Shown here: positions 1 to 7,425 of the stretch, in pieces
How positions within the stretch are numbered: position 1 is the first letter of the stretch
Layout of the letters: each line of letters begins with the position of its first letter
Assembly (NCBI GenBank): GCA_934085675.1
Contig: CAKOHH010000001.1
Span: 124,001-188,000 of the forward strand
Source of the DNA: an uncultured Bacilli bacterium
Lineage (GTDB): Bacteria > Bacillota_I > Bacilli_A > RF39 > UBA660
Reading direction: 5' to 3'
Length of the DNA stretch: 64,000 nt
Notes under the pieces: model-generated
The model's database searches: none
Told to the model about the DNA's origin: nothing
Seen by the model: the letters and a program-made list of their open reading frames with translations, nothing else
Translations under genes and position numbers: made by a program

Positions 1-1247
1 TCACTTGGGACAATAATATTGGTATAAATATAAGGCTCTTCAATATAGGAAATTTTAACCTGTTCAGGCATTTTATTAGGACTATCTACCTCAATCATTT
101 CCCCATTTGTTAAAGTAACATGATAAATAACACTAGGGCTAGTAGCAATAACCGAAAGACCAAATTCTCTTTCTAATCTTGTCGTGATGATATCCATATG
201 TAATAGGCCTAAAAAACCAACACGAAAGCCAAAACCTAAAGCATCGGATGTCTCAGGTTCAATTGTTAGTGCCGCATCATTTAATTTCAACTTTTCAAAA
301 GCTTCTTTTAGTGCTTCATATTTATTAGGCTCAATTGGAAAAATTCCTGAATAAACCATTGGTTTCATTTTTTTATAACCATGAATTGGTTCAGAAGCCT
401 GACGATTTAAATTAGTAATTGTATCCCCAACTTCAACAGAAGTGATGTCTTTAATAGCGCCAGCAAAGTAACCTACTTCACCACTTAAAAGTTCGTTTAC
501 ATGTTTTTCTCTTGGACAATGCACACCGAGTTCAGTGACCTCAAATGATTTTTTACCGGCCATAAAATACATGTTGTCTTTAAGTTTTAAAGAACCATCT
601 TCTACTTTAATTAAACCAACAACACCTTTATAAGGATCAAAATAACTATCAAAGATTAAAGCTCTAAGTGGTTTATCATTTTCTATTTTGGGAGCTGGTA
701 TTCTTTTAATAACCTCTTCGATAAGTTCTTTTACACCTTGACCAGTTTTACCTGAGCAAAGAAGAATTTCTTCATCTTTAAATCCCAGCACTCTTTTTAA
801 TTCTTCTTTCACTTTAGGAATGTTGGCATTCGGTAAATCTATTTTATTAATAACAGGAATAATAGTTAAATCAGCATTCATTGCTAAATAAAGGTTAGCC
901 AATGTTTGGGCCTCAATTCCTTGCGCTGCATCCACTACTAAAATAGCTCCTTCACAAGCAGCAAGACTACGACTAACTTCATAAGAAAAATCGACATGGC
1001 CGGGAGTATCTATTAAATTTAAATAATATTGTTCATTTTCATACTGATAAGTTAAACTTACTGCATTTAATTTAATGGTGATACCTCTTTCTCTTTCTAA
1101 ATCCATACTATCAAGAACTTGGCCAACCATTTCTCTTTCACTTACGGCGCCGGTGATTTCTAAAATACGATCAGCTAAAGTACTTTTTCCATGATCAATA
1201 TGCGCAATGATGGAAAAATTTCGAATATTTTCTTGCTTTTTTTTCAT
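1..1247 (-). CDS. lepA: Elongation factor 4 (LepA), 3' end cut by window
   Basis: Translational GTPase that binds ribosomes and promotes back-translocation or remodelling of stalled ribosomes. About 415 residues are visible. The N-terminal GTPase domain has the P-loop AHIDHGKST near residues 15-23, switch II DTPGH, and NKID for guanine recognition. Domain II and the start of the LepA-specific part follow; the C-terminal domain lies outside the window. The ATG at 1247 follows AAAGGTG at normal spacing. The gene has its own promoter just upstream and follows spoIIP and a small membrane gene on the same strand; spoIIP next to lepA is also the Bacillus subtilis order. The identification is secure. 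Confidence 0.97.
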   Translation of the reverse strand, partial: MKKKQENIRNFSIIAHIDHGKSTLADRILEITGAVSEREMVGQVLDSMDLERERGITIKLNAVSLTYQYENEQYYLNLIDTPGHVDFSYEVSRSLAACEGAILVVDAAQGIEAQTLANLYLAMNADLTIIPVINKIDLPNANIPKVKEELKRVLGFKDEEILLCSGKTGQGVKELIEEVIKRIPAPKIENDKPLRALIFDSYFDPYKGVVGLIKVEDGSLKLKDNMYFMAGKKSFEVTELGVHCPREKHVNELLSGEVGYFAGAIKDITSVEVGDTITNLNRQASEPIHGYKKMKPMVYSGIFPIEPNKYEALKEAFEKLKLNDAALTIEPETSDALGFGFRVGFLGLLHMDIITTRLEREFGLSVIATSPSVIYHVTLTNGEMIEVDSPNKMPEQVKISYIEEPYIYTNIIVPS

Positions 1248-1265
1248 TTTTCAACACCTTTTGTT

Positions 1266-1294
1266 ATTATACAAAAAAAGAGCACTTTAGTAAA
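1266..1294 (-). promoter_or_regulatory. lepA promoter
   Basis: On the minus strand TTTACT (1289-1294) and TATAAT (1266-1271) are separated by 17 bp, a good housekeeping sigma-factor promoter. It lies between the 109-residue gene and lepA, so lepA can be transcribed independently of spoIIP. Confidence 0.75.
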
Positions 1295-1312
1295 CTTTTT
1301 TTAAAAAGTAAT

Positions 1313-1642
1313 TTAAGTAAATAAAATTTTGAAAATATTAACCAATTCATTAATACCTTTAGACATAAACTTTTCGATAATCTTTGAAAAATCAATCCCT
1401 AATTTTGTAGCCCCATTAGAATAATCTTTTTTTATATCAGTCAAATAATCTTTAATATCTACATTTTTTCCAGCTCGAACATCTTCTTCAAATTGTTTCA
1501 TGGCTTCATCAGTAATTGTCGCTTTTTCGCTTAGTTTAGCTTCATAGTATCCTGATGAAATAGCAATAGTTAAAGATAAATATAAAATGAATAAAACAGC
1601 TAAAATTTTTAAAAAAATAGGTTCTTTTTTTTTACTTTCCAT
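1313..1642 (-). CDS. Small membrane protein of unknown function
   Basis: Not recognised. The 109-residue product has a charged N-terminus (MESKKKEP), one hydrophobic segment at about residues 9-31, then a polar and probably extracytoplasmic tail with predicted helical stretches. This is a type II or signal-anchor topology. It overlaps the 3' end of spoIIP by 11 bases, and AGGAA precedes the ATG, so it is probably translationally coupled to spoIIP. The coupling suggests a role at the cell envelope alongside SpoIIP, but nothing in the sequence gives a function. It is unlikely to be a random frame, given the overlap, membrane segment and spacing to lepA. Confidence 0.7.
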   Translation of the reverse strand: MESKKKEPIFLKILAVLFILYLSLTIAISSGYYEAKLSEKATITDEAMKQFEEDVRAGKNVDIKDYLTDIKKDYSNGATKLGIDFSKIIEKFMSKGINELVNIFKILFT

Positions 1643-2552
1643 TTCCTAATATCACTTCCTTTAAAACTTTGGCAAGTATTAAAAGTGTATTATTAACTTC
1701 ACTTATCTTATTATATTGTCCTCCAAGCTCAAAAAGAAGGGCGTTTGATGAAAAATCTTGATTGTATATTCCATTTACACCTTGTCCACCTTTTTTTAGA
1801 ACACCTCTACTCAAATGAGGAATTTCTTTATTCACCATCTCACTTATTTTTTCTGCTAATGCTAAGTTTTCCCGATAATTATCATGGTCTGTACCTATTA
1901 CAAATAAAATTTTGGCATAAGATTTATTTTGATAAGAAATCGTACTTGCTTCATAAGAAATCGAGTCACGATGAATATCAAAAAAATATTTTAAAGTTTG
2001 ATTTTTACTTAAAGCATCTTGCATTAAAAATTTGCTTGCTTTATAACTGGAAGCATAATTCCAACCATTTATTTTTAAAACATTTTTAATAGGCGTTGTT
2101 TCCATAATCGTTTTAATATTTAAGTTATTCAGTTCTTCCCTTAATTTATAACCTGCTAACATAACAGTTGGAATTACATCATGATTAGAAAGACCATTAC
2201 TACTATATTCTTCTCCCTGATGAGTATTATATAAATAAACAGCAGGATTAGTTTTATTTTCTAGAGGCGCAGGATCAGCCAGGTACTCTTGAATAGCCTC
2301 TGCCCCATTATAAACTTCATCAACATTTTTACTTTGACCTATCGTATAATTAAGAAGATAATCTAAAACATTATTATGTACGGTGATTTGTGAAGATGGT
2401 TTAAACATACTTTTTAAAATAAAGTCTAAAAATTTATCCGTGTTAAACAAATGAGCAAAATAAGATAAGAAAAAAGCAAAACTTATTACAAGAGCACTTA
2501 GATTGAGTAAAAAGAAATTTCTTTTTTTCTTCGTTTTAAATCTCTTAGCCAT
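1632..2552 (-). CDS. spoIIP: SpoIIP-family cell-wall amidase/endopeptidase
   Basis: SpoIIP is the membrane-anchored amidase and endopeptidase that, with SpoIID and SpoIIM, degrades septal peptidoglycan so that the mother cell can engulf the forespore. A transmembrane anchor lies at about residues 12-34. The amidase domain follows, with YNTHQGEEY (His near 111), DIHRD (near 192-196) and ALLFELGG (Glu near 275), which match the zinc and catalytic positions of the family. I chose the ATG at 2552 because AGGTGAT sits 4-5 bases upstream; the ATG 18 bases further out has no such site. At 306 residues it is shorter than B. subtilis SpoIIP (about 400), mainly N-terminally. Its presence implies sporulation or a sporulating ancestry; no other sporulation gene is in the window. 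Confidence 0.9.
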   Translation of the reverse strand: MAKRFKTKKKRNFFLLNLSALVISFAFFLSYFAHLFNTDKFLDFILKSMFKPSSQITVHNNVLDYLLNYTIGQSKNVDEVYNGAEAIQEYLADPAPLENKTNPAVYLYNTHQGEEYSSNGLSNHDVIPTVMLAGYKLREELNNLNIKTIMETTPIKNVLKINGWNYASSYKASKFLMQDALSKNQTLKYFFDIHRDSISYEASTISYQNKSYAKILFVIGTDHDNYRENLALAEKISEMVNKEIPHLSRGVLKKGGQGVNGIYNQDFSSNALLFELGGQYNKISEVNNTLLILAKVLKEVILGNGK

Positions 2553-2622
2553 ATTATCACCTAAAAGCATTATATAAAAAGATGAAGAAATATATTGTCG
2601 GATTTTAATGTTTATATAGCAT

Positions 2623-2653
2623 AAAAAAACACTTAACTAAAAAATTAAGTGTT
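2623..2653 (-). terminator. Intrinsic terminator after the first Rpn-like gene
   Basis: On the minus strand AACACTTAA and TTAAGTGTT form a 9-bp stem (2645-2653 with 2628-2636) followed by a run of T. It ends transcription of the nuclease gene before spoIIP. Confidence 0.85.
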
Positions 2654-2660
2654 AATTATA

Positions 2661-3521
2661 TTAAGACGGTTGCTTCAATTTTTCGATTTCTTTTTCAGTC
2701 AAGCCTGTCACTTTAGAAATATAATTGATATCGTTTGTTTCCTTTAATAAGTTTCTGGCAACAATATCAATTCCTTTACTCATACCGATACTGATTCCTT
2801 GACTTTTACCAATATCAATTCCTTCTTCACGCCCATAATCACGAGCCTTTTTAAACATACTTCTTTCTTCATTCATTACTTCATCGCTTAAAAGGGCATT
2901 CATATACTCATCCATTGTCATAATTGTTCTCCATTTCTGTTTTAGTTTGTCTCGTTCTTCTTCACTATTTGCTTTTAAATATCTTAAAATATCTAAAAAC
3001 TCTTCATCACTTATGCCTACATTATAATTAAGTTTATCTAGTAAATCAAGACGTATGTAATAAATTTGAATATCATCTGTTAAAGGATAGCCTTGTTCTT
3101 CTAAGAAATATCTTTGCACTAATTTATCTTGTAAAACACCTTTTTTAACATGGTCTACTAAATTAATTTGGATAAACTTCTTCATTTTATGATATGGCAT
3201 GCTTTTTTTTAGTTGACTACTATAACCACGACAAAGATAAACATTTGACTTTCTTAAGTTTTCTTCATTGAATGTTTTATAAGCTTCTAAGTTTAAAATG
3301 ACATTGTCTCCTAAAAAAGCAAAAACATCGGCCCTGATATTTTTTTCTTTATAAGTTGCTTTTTTAAATGGATATTCATGACTTTTAATCTCAATTTGTT
3401 TTTCTAAGAAACCTTTAGGTAATCTTAAAACATTTTCTGAGATAACTTCAAGTGGTCGGGTGTATTCTTCATTTCCTAAGATATTTTTCACCCAGTAGTC
3501 TTCCATTAAATCAATTTTCAT
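2661..3521 (-). CDS. Rpn-like PD-(D/E)XK nuclease with internal start
   Basis: Member of the PD-(D/E)XK 'recombination-promoting nuclease / putative transposase' group. The nuclease core lies in about residues 50-160, with Asp65 in RADVFAFL and Glu79 in ILNLEAY; the family usually has E-x-Q where this has E-x-Y. The tail contains a G-x-x-x-G-rich repeat (GKSQGISIGMSKGID) and a helical end (YISKVTGLTEKEIEKL). AAAGGAG precedes the ATG. An internal ATG at 2921 has GGAG exactly 7 bases upstream and would give an 86-residue C-terminal protein, as in RpnL/RpnS toxin-antitoxin genes. The body is almost identical to the copies at 6427 and 63282, but the last 35 or so residues differ. It lies downstream of family A gene 3651-5006 and its terminator. 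Confidence 0.85.
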   Translation of the reverse strand: MKIDLMEDYWVKNILGNEEYTRPLEVISENVLRLPKGFLEKQIEIKSHEYPFKKATYKEKNIRADVFAFLGDNVILNLEAYKTFNEENLRKSNVYLCRGYSSQLKKSMPYHKMKKFIQINLVDHVKKGVLQDKLVQRYFLEEQGYPLTDDIQIYYIRLDLLDKLNYNVGISDEEFLDILRYLKANSEEERDKLKQKWRTIMTMDEYMNALLSDEVMNEERSMFKKARDYGREEGIDIGKSQGISIGMSKGIDIVARNLLKETNDINYISKVTGLTEKEIEKLKQPS

Positions 3522-3607
3522 GATTTCTTTCTCCTTTCTAAGAAGATAAATAAATTACCTTCTACTTATATATTCAAAAAAAATCCTTGATTTCCTTTTT
3601 TTTAGTG

Positions 3608-3632
3608 AAAAAAAATTGCAATTTCTTGCAAT
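3608..3632 (-). terminator. Intrinsic terminator after family A gene 3651-5006
   Basis: On the minus strand ATTGCAA, a GAAA tetraloop and TTGCAAT form a 7-bp hairpin followed by eight T. The same element recurs at 7383-7407 and in a decayed copy at 5556-5581. Confidence 0.85.
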
Positions 3633-3650
3633 CTTGACATTTATTTGACA

Positions 3651-5006
3651 CTAATTAACAATATAAGGATCTGTCATAGTGCCGGTTCCTGTAATTGTAA
3701 CGCCAGACTTTAAATTAATAACCGGACGGCATGCCAGATTTCCACCTGAATATGTATCGTCAATCGCATAAAAACCAGCATTTTGAGCAGAAAAAATTTT
3801 AACCTGTGGGCTTTGAAAATAAGCATCATAATAGCCAGATGGTGTCATTGTCCAAAACTCGTTTCCAGCAACTAAATAATCATTTATATTTTTTTTTGCA
3901 TTATTATATTTACCATTTACAATTCCACCAGCATGACCAGCAAACATTACTTCATCAATTGTAATTAATCCAACCGGATATGTTAAAACTTTATTACCTA
4001 AAGAAGAGGAAGAAACAGTATAATAATCACTTGCATTCTCACATACAAGTGTTGGCTTACTTGCCTCAACTCTTACATATGCTTTATAATAAGTTATCGT
4101 TTGTCCTATTCCTGTGTTTGAATCATTTGATAATGAACTGCGATCACCACAAAACCCAACATTGATATCTAATTTTGATGCGTAACTCGAAAGTTTATCC
4201 GTATAGAACTTATCTACATTTGTTTTAATTTTTGATGATGTTCCCGTACCATGAGTTTCTCCTTCAGTATACATATAGCCTACATACATATTGTTATTAG
4301 AACTTGGATTAAATTGACTGGTGCCATATTGTCTATCTGTTGATGATTCGCCATTAGCATGGGCACTTGTACCATCATAAATCATTCTAATAGAACCATT
4401 GCTGTTTATTCTTATGATTCTCCAATAGTAACCTGCAAACTTGACATAATTGTTTTCTACTGAACCTCGATAATAATAAGTAGGCTTGCCATCATTGTCT
4501 GTTGTTTCATAAATTCCTTTTTCGTGGGATTCACATGAAGAATCATCACAGGCTGACTTTGTAAAATCTGGAGTATAACTATTAACTTCAATGTTTCCTA
4601 AAGCCGTTTTTAGTGTTTTAGCTGTTTTATTAAAATATAAAGTACATTTGGTTCTAGTATTATCTGTTGCACTATAATTATAATAATCACCAATGAATTT
4701 CCAACCAGCATTATCCCAAGTTGGAACAACGCCATTATTACAGTTTGATTTTGTTTCATCTAAAGTGTAACCTGTATTTTGAAGAGGCATATTTCTTGAT
4801 ATAACCCCATCTATATAATAAGCAAAATAAATGTCTCCTGGATCTTCTACTGTGCCATTTATGACATCAAAAGCTTTCTTTTCTTCATATAAAGCATAGG
4901 ATTTATAAAATAAATAACTGCTTATGGAAAGTAAAAGAAATCCTATGACTAATATGACATAAGATTTTCTTTTATAATTATTGTCTTTATATCTTTTTAA
5001 TTCCAT
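3651..5006 (-). CDS. Family A surface protein, phase-variable promoter (copy A1)
   Basis: Membrane-anchored, probably surface-exposed protein with no named function that I recognise. An N-terminal signal anchor (about residues 15-36) leads into a family-specific segment ending near YFNKTAK, with several conserved Cys. The shared module YYYRGSVENNYVKFAG is near residue 177. The C-terminal module has FWTMTP (about 384-389) and RPVINL (about 427-432) around a copy-specific block. The ATG at 5006 was chosen because GGTGAAG lies just upstream and matches the site in the sister genes; the in-frame ATG at 5018 would leave almost no leader after the promoter. It is expressed from the G-tract promoter at 5033-5064. 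It shares a 175-bp identical tract with the gene at 8853. Confidence 0.8.
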   Translation of the reverse strand: MELKRYKDNNYKRKSYVILVIGFLLLSISSYLFYKSYALYEEKKAFDVINGTVEDPGDIYFAYYIDGVISRNMPLQNTGYTLDETKSNCNNGVVPTWDNAGWKFIGDYYNYSATDNTRTKCTLYFNKTAKTLKTALGNIEVNSYTPDFTKSACDDSSCESHEKGIYETTDNDGKPTYYYRGSVENNYVKFAGYYWRIIRINSNGSIRMIYDGTSAHANGESSTDRQYGTSQFNPSSNNNMYVGYMYTEGETHGTGTSSKIKTNVDKFYTDKLSSYASKLDINVGFCGDRSSLSNDSNTGIGQTITYYKAYVRVEASKPTLVCENASDYYTVSSSSLGNKVLTYPVGLITIDEVMFAGHAGGIVNGKYNNAKKNINDYLVAGNEFWTMTPSGYYDAYFQSPQVKIFSAQNAGFYAIDDTYSGGNLACRPVINLKSGVTITGTGTMTDPYIVN

Positions 5007-5032
5007 TATCTTCACCATAGTTTCCTATGATG

Positions 5033-5064
5033 ATTATAACAGATACCCCCCCCCCGACTGTCAA
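5033..5064 (-). promoter_or_regulatory. G-tract (phase-variable) promoter P1
   Basis: On the minus strand TTGACA (5059-5064) and TATAAT (5033-5038) are 20 bp apart. The spacer is GTC, ten G (5046-5055), then TATCTGT, so the -10 is also extended (TGTTATAAT). Seven G would give the ideal 17-bp spacing. It drives family A gene 3651-5006. Confidence 0.88.
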
Positions 5065-5087
5065 TAGGTTTTTATTTTATTTGGTTG

Positions 5088-5470
5088 CTATAATTGTTTT
5101 ATTTCTTTTTTGGAAAGCACCGAAATCATAGCAATGTAATCTAAATCATCGGTTGTTTTTAATAGTCGTTCGATAACTGCCTTTTTCTCTGCATCAATTC
5201 CTTCTTCACGGCCATAATCATGAGCCTTTTTAAGCTGACTACTATAACCACGACAAAGATAAACATTTGACTTTCTTAAATTTTCTTCATTGAATGTTTT
5301 ATAAGCTTCTAAGTTTAAAATGATATCTTTTCTTAAAAAAGCAAAAACATCGGCCCTGATATTCTTTTCTTTATAAGTTGCTTTTTTAAATGGATATTCA
5401 TGACTTATAATCTCAATTTGTTTCCTAAGATATTTTTCACCCAGTAGTCTTCCATTAAATCAATTTTCAT
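5088..5470 (-). pseudogene. Rpn-like nuclease pseudogene with two internal deletions
   Basis: It starts like the intact copies (MKIDLMEDYWVKNILGN) and ends with a recognisable tail (AHDYGREEGIDAEKK through KEIKQL, stop at 5088-5090). Two internal pieces are missing. One deletion joins the codons after ILGN to the segment that normally reads KQIEIKSHEY and breaks the frame. The second joins SQLKK to KARDYGREEG and removes the stretch with the internal start. Both junctions lie at short matching runs (GGAAA-like and TTAAAAAG-like), which suggests slippage or microhomology deletion. No functional nuclease can be made. Confidence 0.85.
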
Positions 5471-5811
5471 GATTTTTGTCTCCTTCCTAAGAAGATAAAT
5501 AAATTACCTTCTACTTATATATTCAAAAAAAATCAGCAATTTCCTTTTTTTTAATGAAAAAAGATTGCAATTTCTTGCAATCTTGACACTTATTTGACAT
5601 CAATTAACAATATAAGGATTTATTATAATGACTATTCCAATAAAACTAAAGTCTGAGTAAATATTGACGCAGTCCTTAAAAACTATTTAAGCCATAACCA
5701 TCATAAGTTCTTAAATCATATTTTAAAGTATAGGAAAAATTAAAGTCAAATCAACTTAACTTGATGAAGTCATTATTCAATAGGATATGCCTGCTAAATA
5801 AATACTATTTT
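5471..5811. other. Decayed spacer with remnants of a family A unit
   Basis: This gene-free stretch repeats the arrangement seen at 3522-3670 and 7297-7450. It has the nuclease upstream region, a degraded copy of the GAAA-loop terminator (5556-5581, minus strand, T run interrupted) and a 16-base match to the 3' end of family A genes (5604-5619, the ...YIVN-stop end). The rest to 5811 is AT-rich with no reading frame. It looks like the remains of a surface gene deleted before or during arrival of the neighbouring acetyltransferase. Confidence 0.65.
5556..5581 (-). terminator. Degraded copy of the family A terminator
   Basis: ATTGCAA, GAAA, TTGCAAT hairpin as at 3608 and 7383, but the T run is broken by a C. 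It marks a lost family A gene. Confidence 0.55.
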
Positions 5812-6375
5812 TCACTTTCTCAATTCTTTATTTTTTTCTTTTTCTATATTTGATTCTAATATGCTTTCTAAATTTTTATAATAATAAATATTTTCAAGAC
5901 CTACATGGACTCCTAAAGGTTCAAATTCTATTTGATTAACTAGTACTCCTCCTAAAGATTTATGAAATTCATTTGACGGATTACCATCTAGGCAAGCAGT
6001 TATAAGTTCAGTATATCCTAGTTTTAATAATTCCTTCATACACTCAATTGCCATTTTTCTACCTAGTCCTAAATTTTGAAATTCATCTAAAATATATTCA
6101 GAATATATTTCACCAGCATTTGGATAACCATCAAATTTAGTTTTACCAAAAGTACTAAAACCGACAATTTTACCATCTACTAATGCCACATATGTATTAT
6201 TTTTTTGCCTAATGCTATTTTCTTTCTTTTTTATTCTTTCTTCATCCTTGTATTGTAATTTATCAATTATCTCTTTTGGTATCAAATCTTTATATGTGCT
6301 ATTCCATACTTTAATATGTATATCAATTATTCTTTCAGCATCTTCTGGAATGGCTTTTCTAATTTCTGTGTTCAT
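5812..6375 (-). CDS. GNAT-family N-acetyltransferase
   Basis: A 187-residue acyl-CoA-dependent acetyltransferase of the GNAT fold. Residues 1-60 form the N-terminal substrate part (MNTEIRKAIPEDAERIIDIH). VALVDGKIVGFSTFG gives strands 2-3. Motif A, which binds the acetyl-CoA pyrophosphate, is YILDEFQNLGLGRKM near residues 95-109. NPSNEFHKSLGG gives the motif B region. The substrate cannot be told from the sequence; small-molecule or antibiotic acetylation is possible. It sits alone between the decayed surface unit and the second Rpn-like gene, so it may be cargo of this island. The gene family is secure, the role is not. Confidence 0.88.
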   Translation of the reverse strand: MNTEIRKAIPEDAERIIDIHIKVWNSTYKDLIPKEIIDKLQYKDEERIKKKENSIRQKNNTYVALVDGKIVGFSTFGKTKFDGYPNAGEIYSEYILDEFQNLGLGRKMAIECMKELLKLGYTELITACLDGNPSNEFHKSLGGVLVNQIEFEPLGVHVGLENIYYYKNLESILESNIEKEKNKELRK

Positions 6376-6426
6376 TTAATTACTCCTCTCATTTCTTGTT
6401 ATTATAACACTTTTGTATCCGTATAT

Positions 6427-7296
6427 CTATACTAACACAATTTTCTCTAATTCTTCTTTAGAAAGTCCTGTGGCAGCAGAAATCTTTTCTAAAGAAAAGT
6501 TCATTTTTAAAAGTTCTTTGGATATTAGGATACGTTCCTCTTTTTTGCCAACATCAATTCCTTTACTCATGCCGATACTGATTCCTTTATCAATTCCTTC
6601 TTCACGACCATAATCACGAGCCTTTTTAAACATACTTCTTTCTTCATTCATTACTTCATCGCTTAAAAGGGCATTCATATACTCATCCATTGTCATAATT
6701 GTTCTCCATTTCCATTTTAGTTTGTCTCGTTCTTCTTCACTATTTGCTTTTAAATATCTTAAAATATCTAAAAACTCTTCATCACTTATGCCTACATTAT
6801 AATTAAGTTTATCTAGTAAATCAAGACGTATGTAATAAATTTGAATATCATCTGTTAAAGGATAGCCTTGTTCTTCTAAGAAATATCTTTGCACTAATTT
6901 ATCTTGTAAAACACCTTTTTTTACATGGTCTACTAAATTAATTTGGATAAACTTCTTCATCTTATGATATGGCATGCTCTTTTTTAGTTGACTACTATAG
7001 CCACGACAAAGATAAACATTTGATTTTCTTAAATTTTCTTCATTAAATGTTTTATAAGCTTCTAAGTTTAAAATGATATCTTTTCTTAAAAAAGCAAAAA
7101 CATCGGCCCTGATATTCTTTTCTTTATAAGTTGCTTTTTTGAATGGATATTCATGACTTTTAATCTCAATTTGTTTTTCTAAGAAACCTTTAGGTAATCT
7201 TAAAACATTTTCTGAGATAACTTCAAGTGGTCGGGTGTATTCTTCATTTCCTAAGATATTTTTCACCCAGTAGTCTTCCATTAAATCAATTTTCAT
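6427..7296 (-). CDS. Rpn-like PD-(D/E)XK nuclease with internal start (copy 2)
   Basis: Second intact copy, 289 residues. The first 220 or so residues are almost identical to the copy at 2661, including Asp65 and Glu79 of the nuclease core and AAAGGAG before the ATG; LRKDI replaces LGDNV after RADVFAF. The C-terminus differs: a shorter glycine repeat, then KELLKMNFSLEKISAATGLS-like helices shared with the copy at 63282 but not with the one at 2661. The internal ATG at 6696 has GGAG 7 bases upstream and would give an 89-residue C-terminal protein. It follows family A gene 7426-8778 and its GAAA-loop terminator. Possible roles are phage defence by an RpnL/RpnS pair or DNA cleavage that promotes recombination; both are inferred from the family. 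Confidence 0.85.
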   Translation of the reverse strand: MKIDLMEDYWVKNILGNEEYTRPLEVISENVLRLPKGFLEKQIEIKSHEYPFKKATYKEKNIRADVFAFLRKDIILNLEAYKTFNEENLRKSNVYLCRGYSSQLKKSMPYHKMKKFIQINLVDHVKKGVLQDKLVQRYFLEEQGYPLTDDIQIYYIRLDLLDKLNYNVGISDEEFLDILRYLKANSEEERDKLKWKWRTIMTMDEYMNALLSDEVMNEERSMFKKARDYGREEGIDKGISIGMSKGIDVGKKEERILISKELLKMNFSLEKISAATGLSKEELEKIVLV

Positions 7297-7382
7297 GATT
7301 TCTTTCTCCTTTCTAAGAAGATAAATAAATTACCTTCTACTTATATATTCAAAAAAAATCCTTGATTTCCTTTTTTTTAGTG

Positions 7383-7407
7383 AAAAAAAATTGCAATTTC
7401 TTGCAAT
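7383..7407 (-). terminator. Intrinsic terminator after family A gene 7426-8778
   Basis: Same hairpin as at 3608-3632: ATTGCAA, GAAA loop, TTGCAAT and a T run, on the minus strand. Confidence 0.85.
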
Positions 7408-7425
7408 CTTGACATTTATTTGACA

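Noticed and set aside
2661..3521. Insertion sequence because the nuclease family is often named 'putative transposase'
   Set aside because: No terminal inverted repeats or target-site duplications were found at the borders, and the copies are bounded by the family A repeat structure.
3729..3857. Diversity-generating retroelement acting on the variable C-terminal block
   Set aside because: The block looks like a DGR target, but no reverse transcriptase, Avd-like gene or adenine-biased template repeat is in the window; variation between copies is better explained by paralogue exchange. An element elsewhere in the genome cannot be ruled out.
5046..5055. C runs as assembly artefacts or scaffold joints
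   Set aside because: The same run occurs at seven separate places in identical promoter context with unbroken flanking genes, so the motif is real, although exact counts could be off by one or two.
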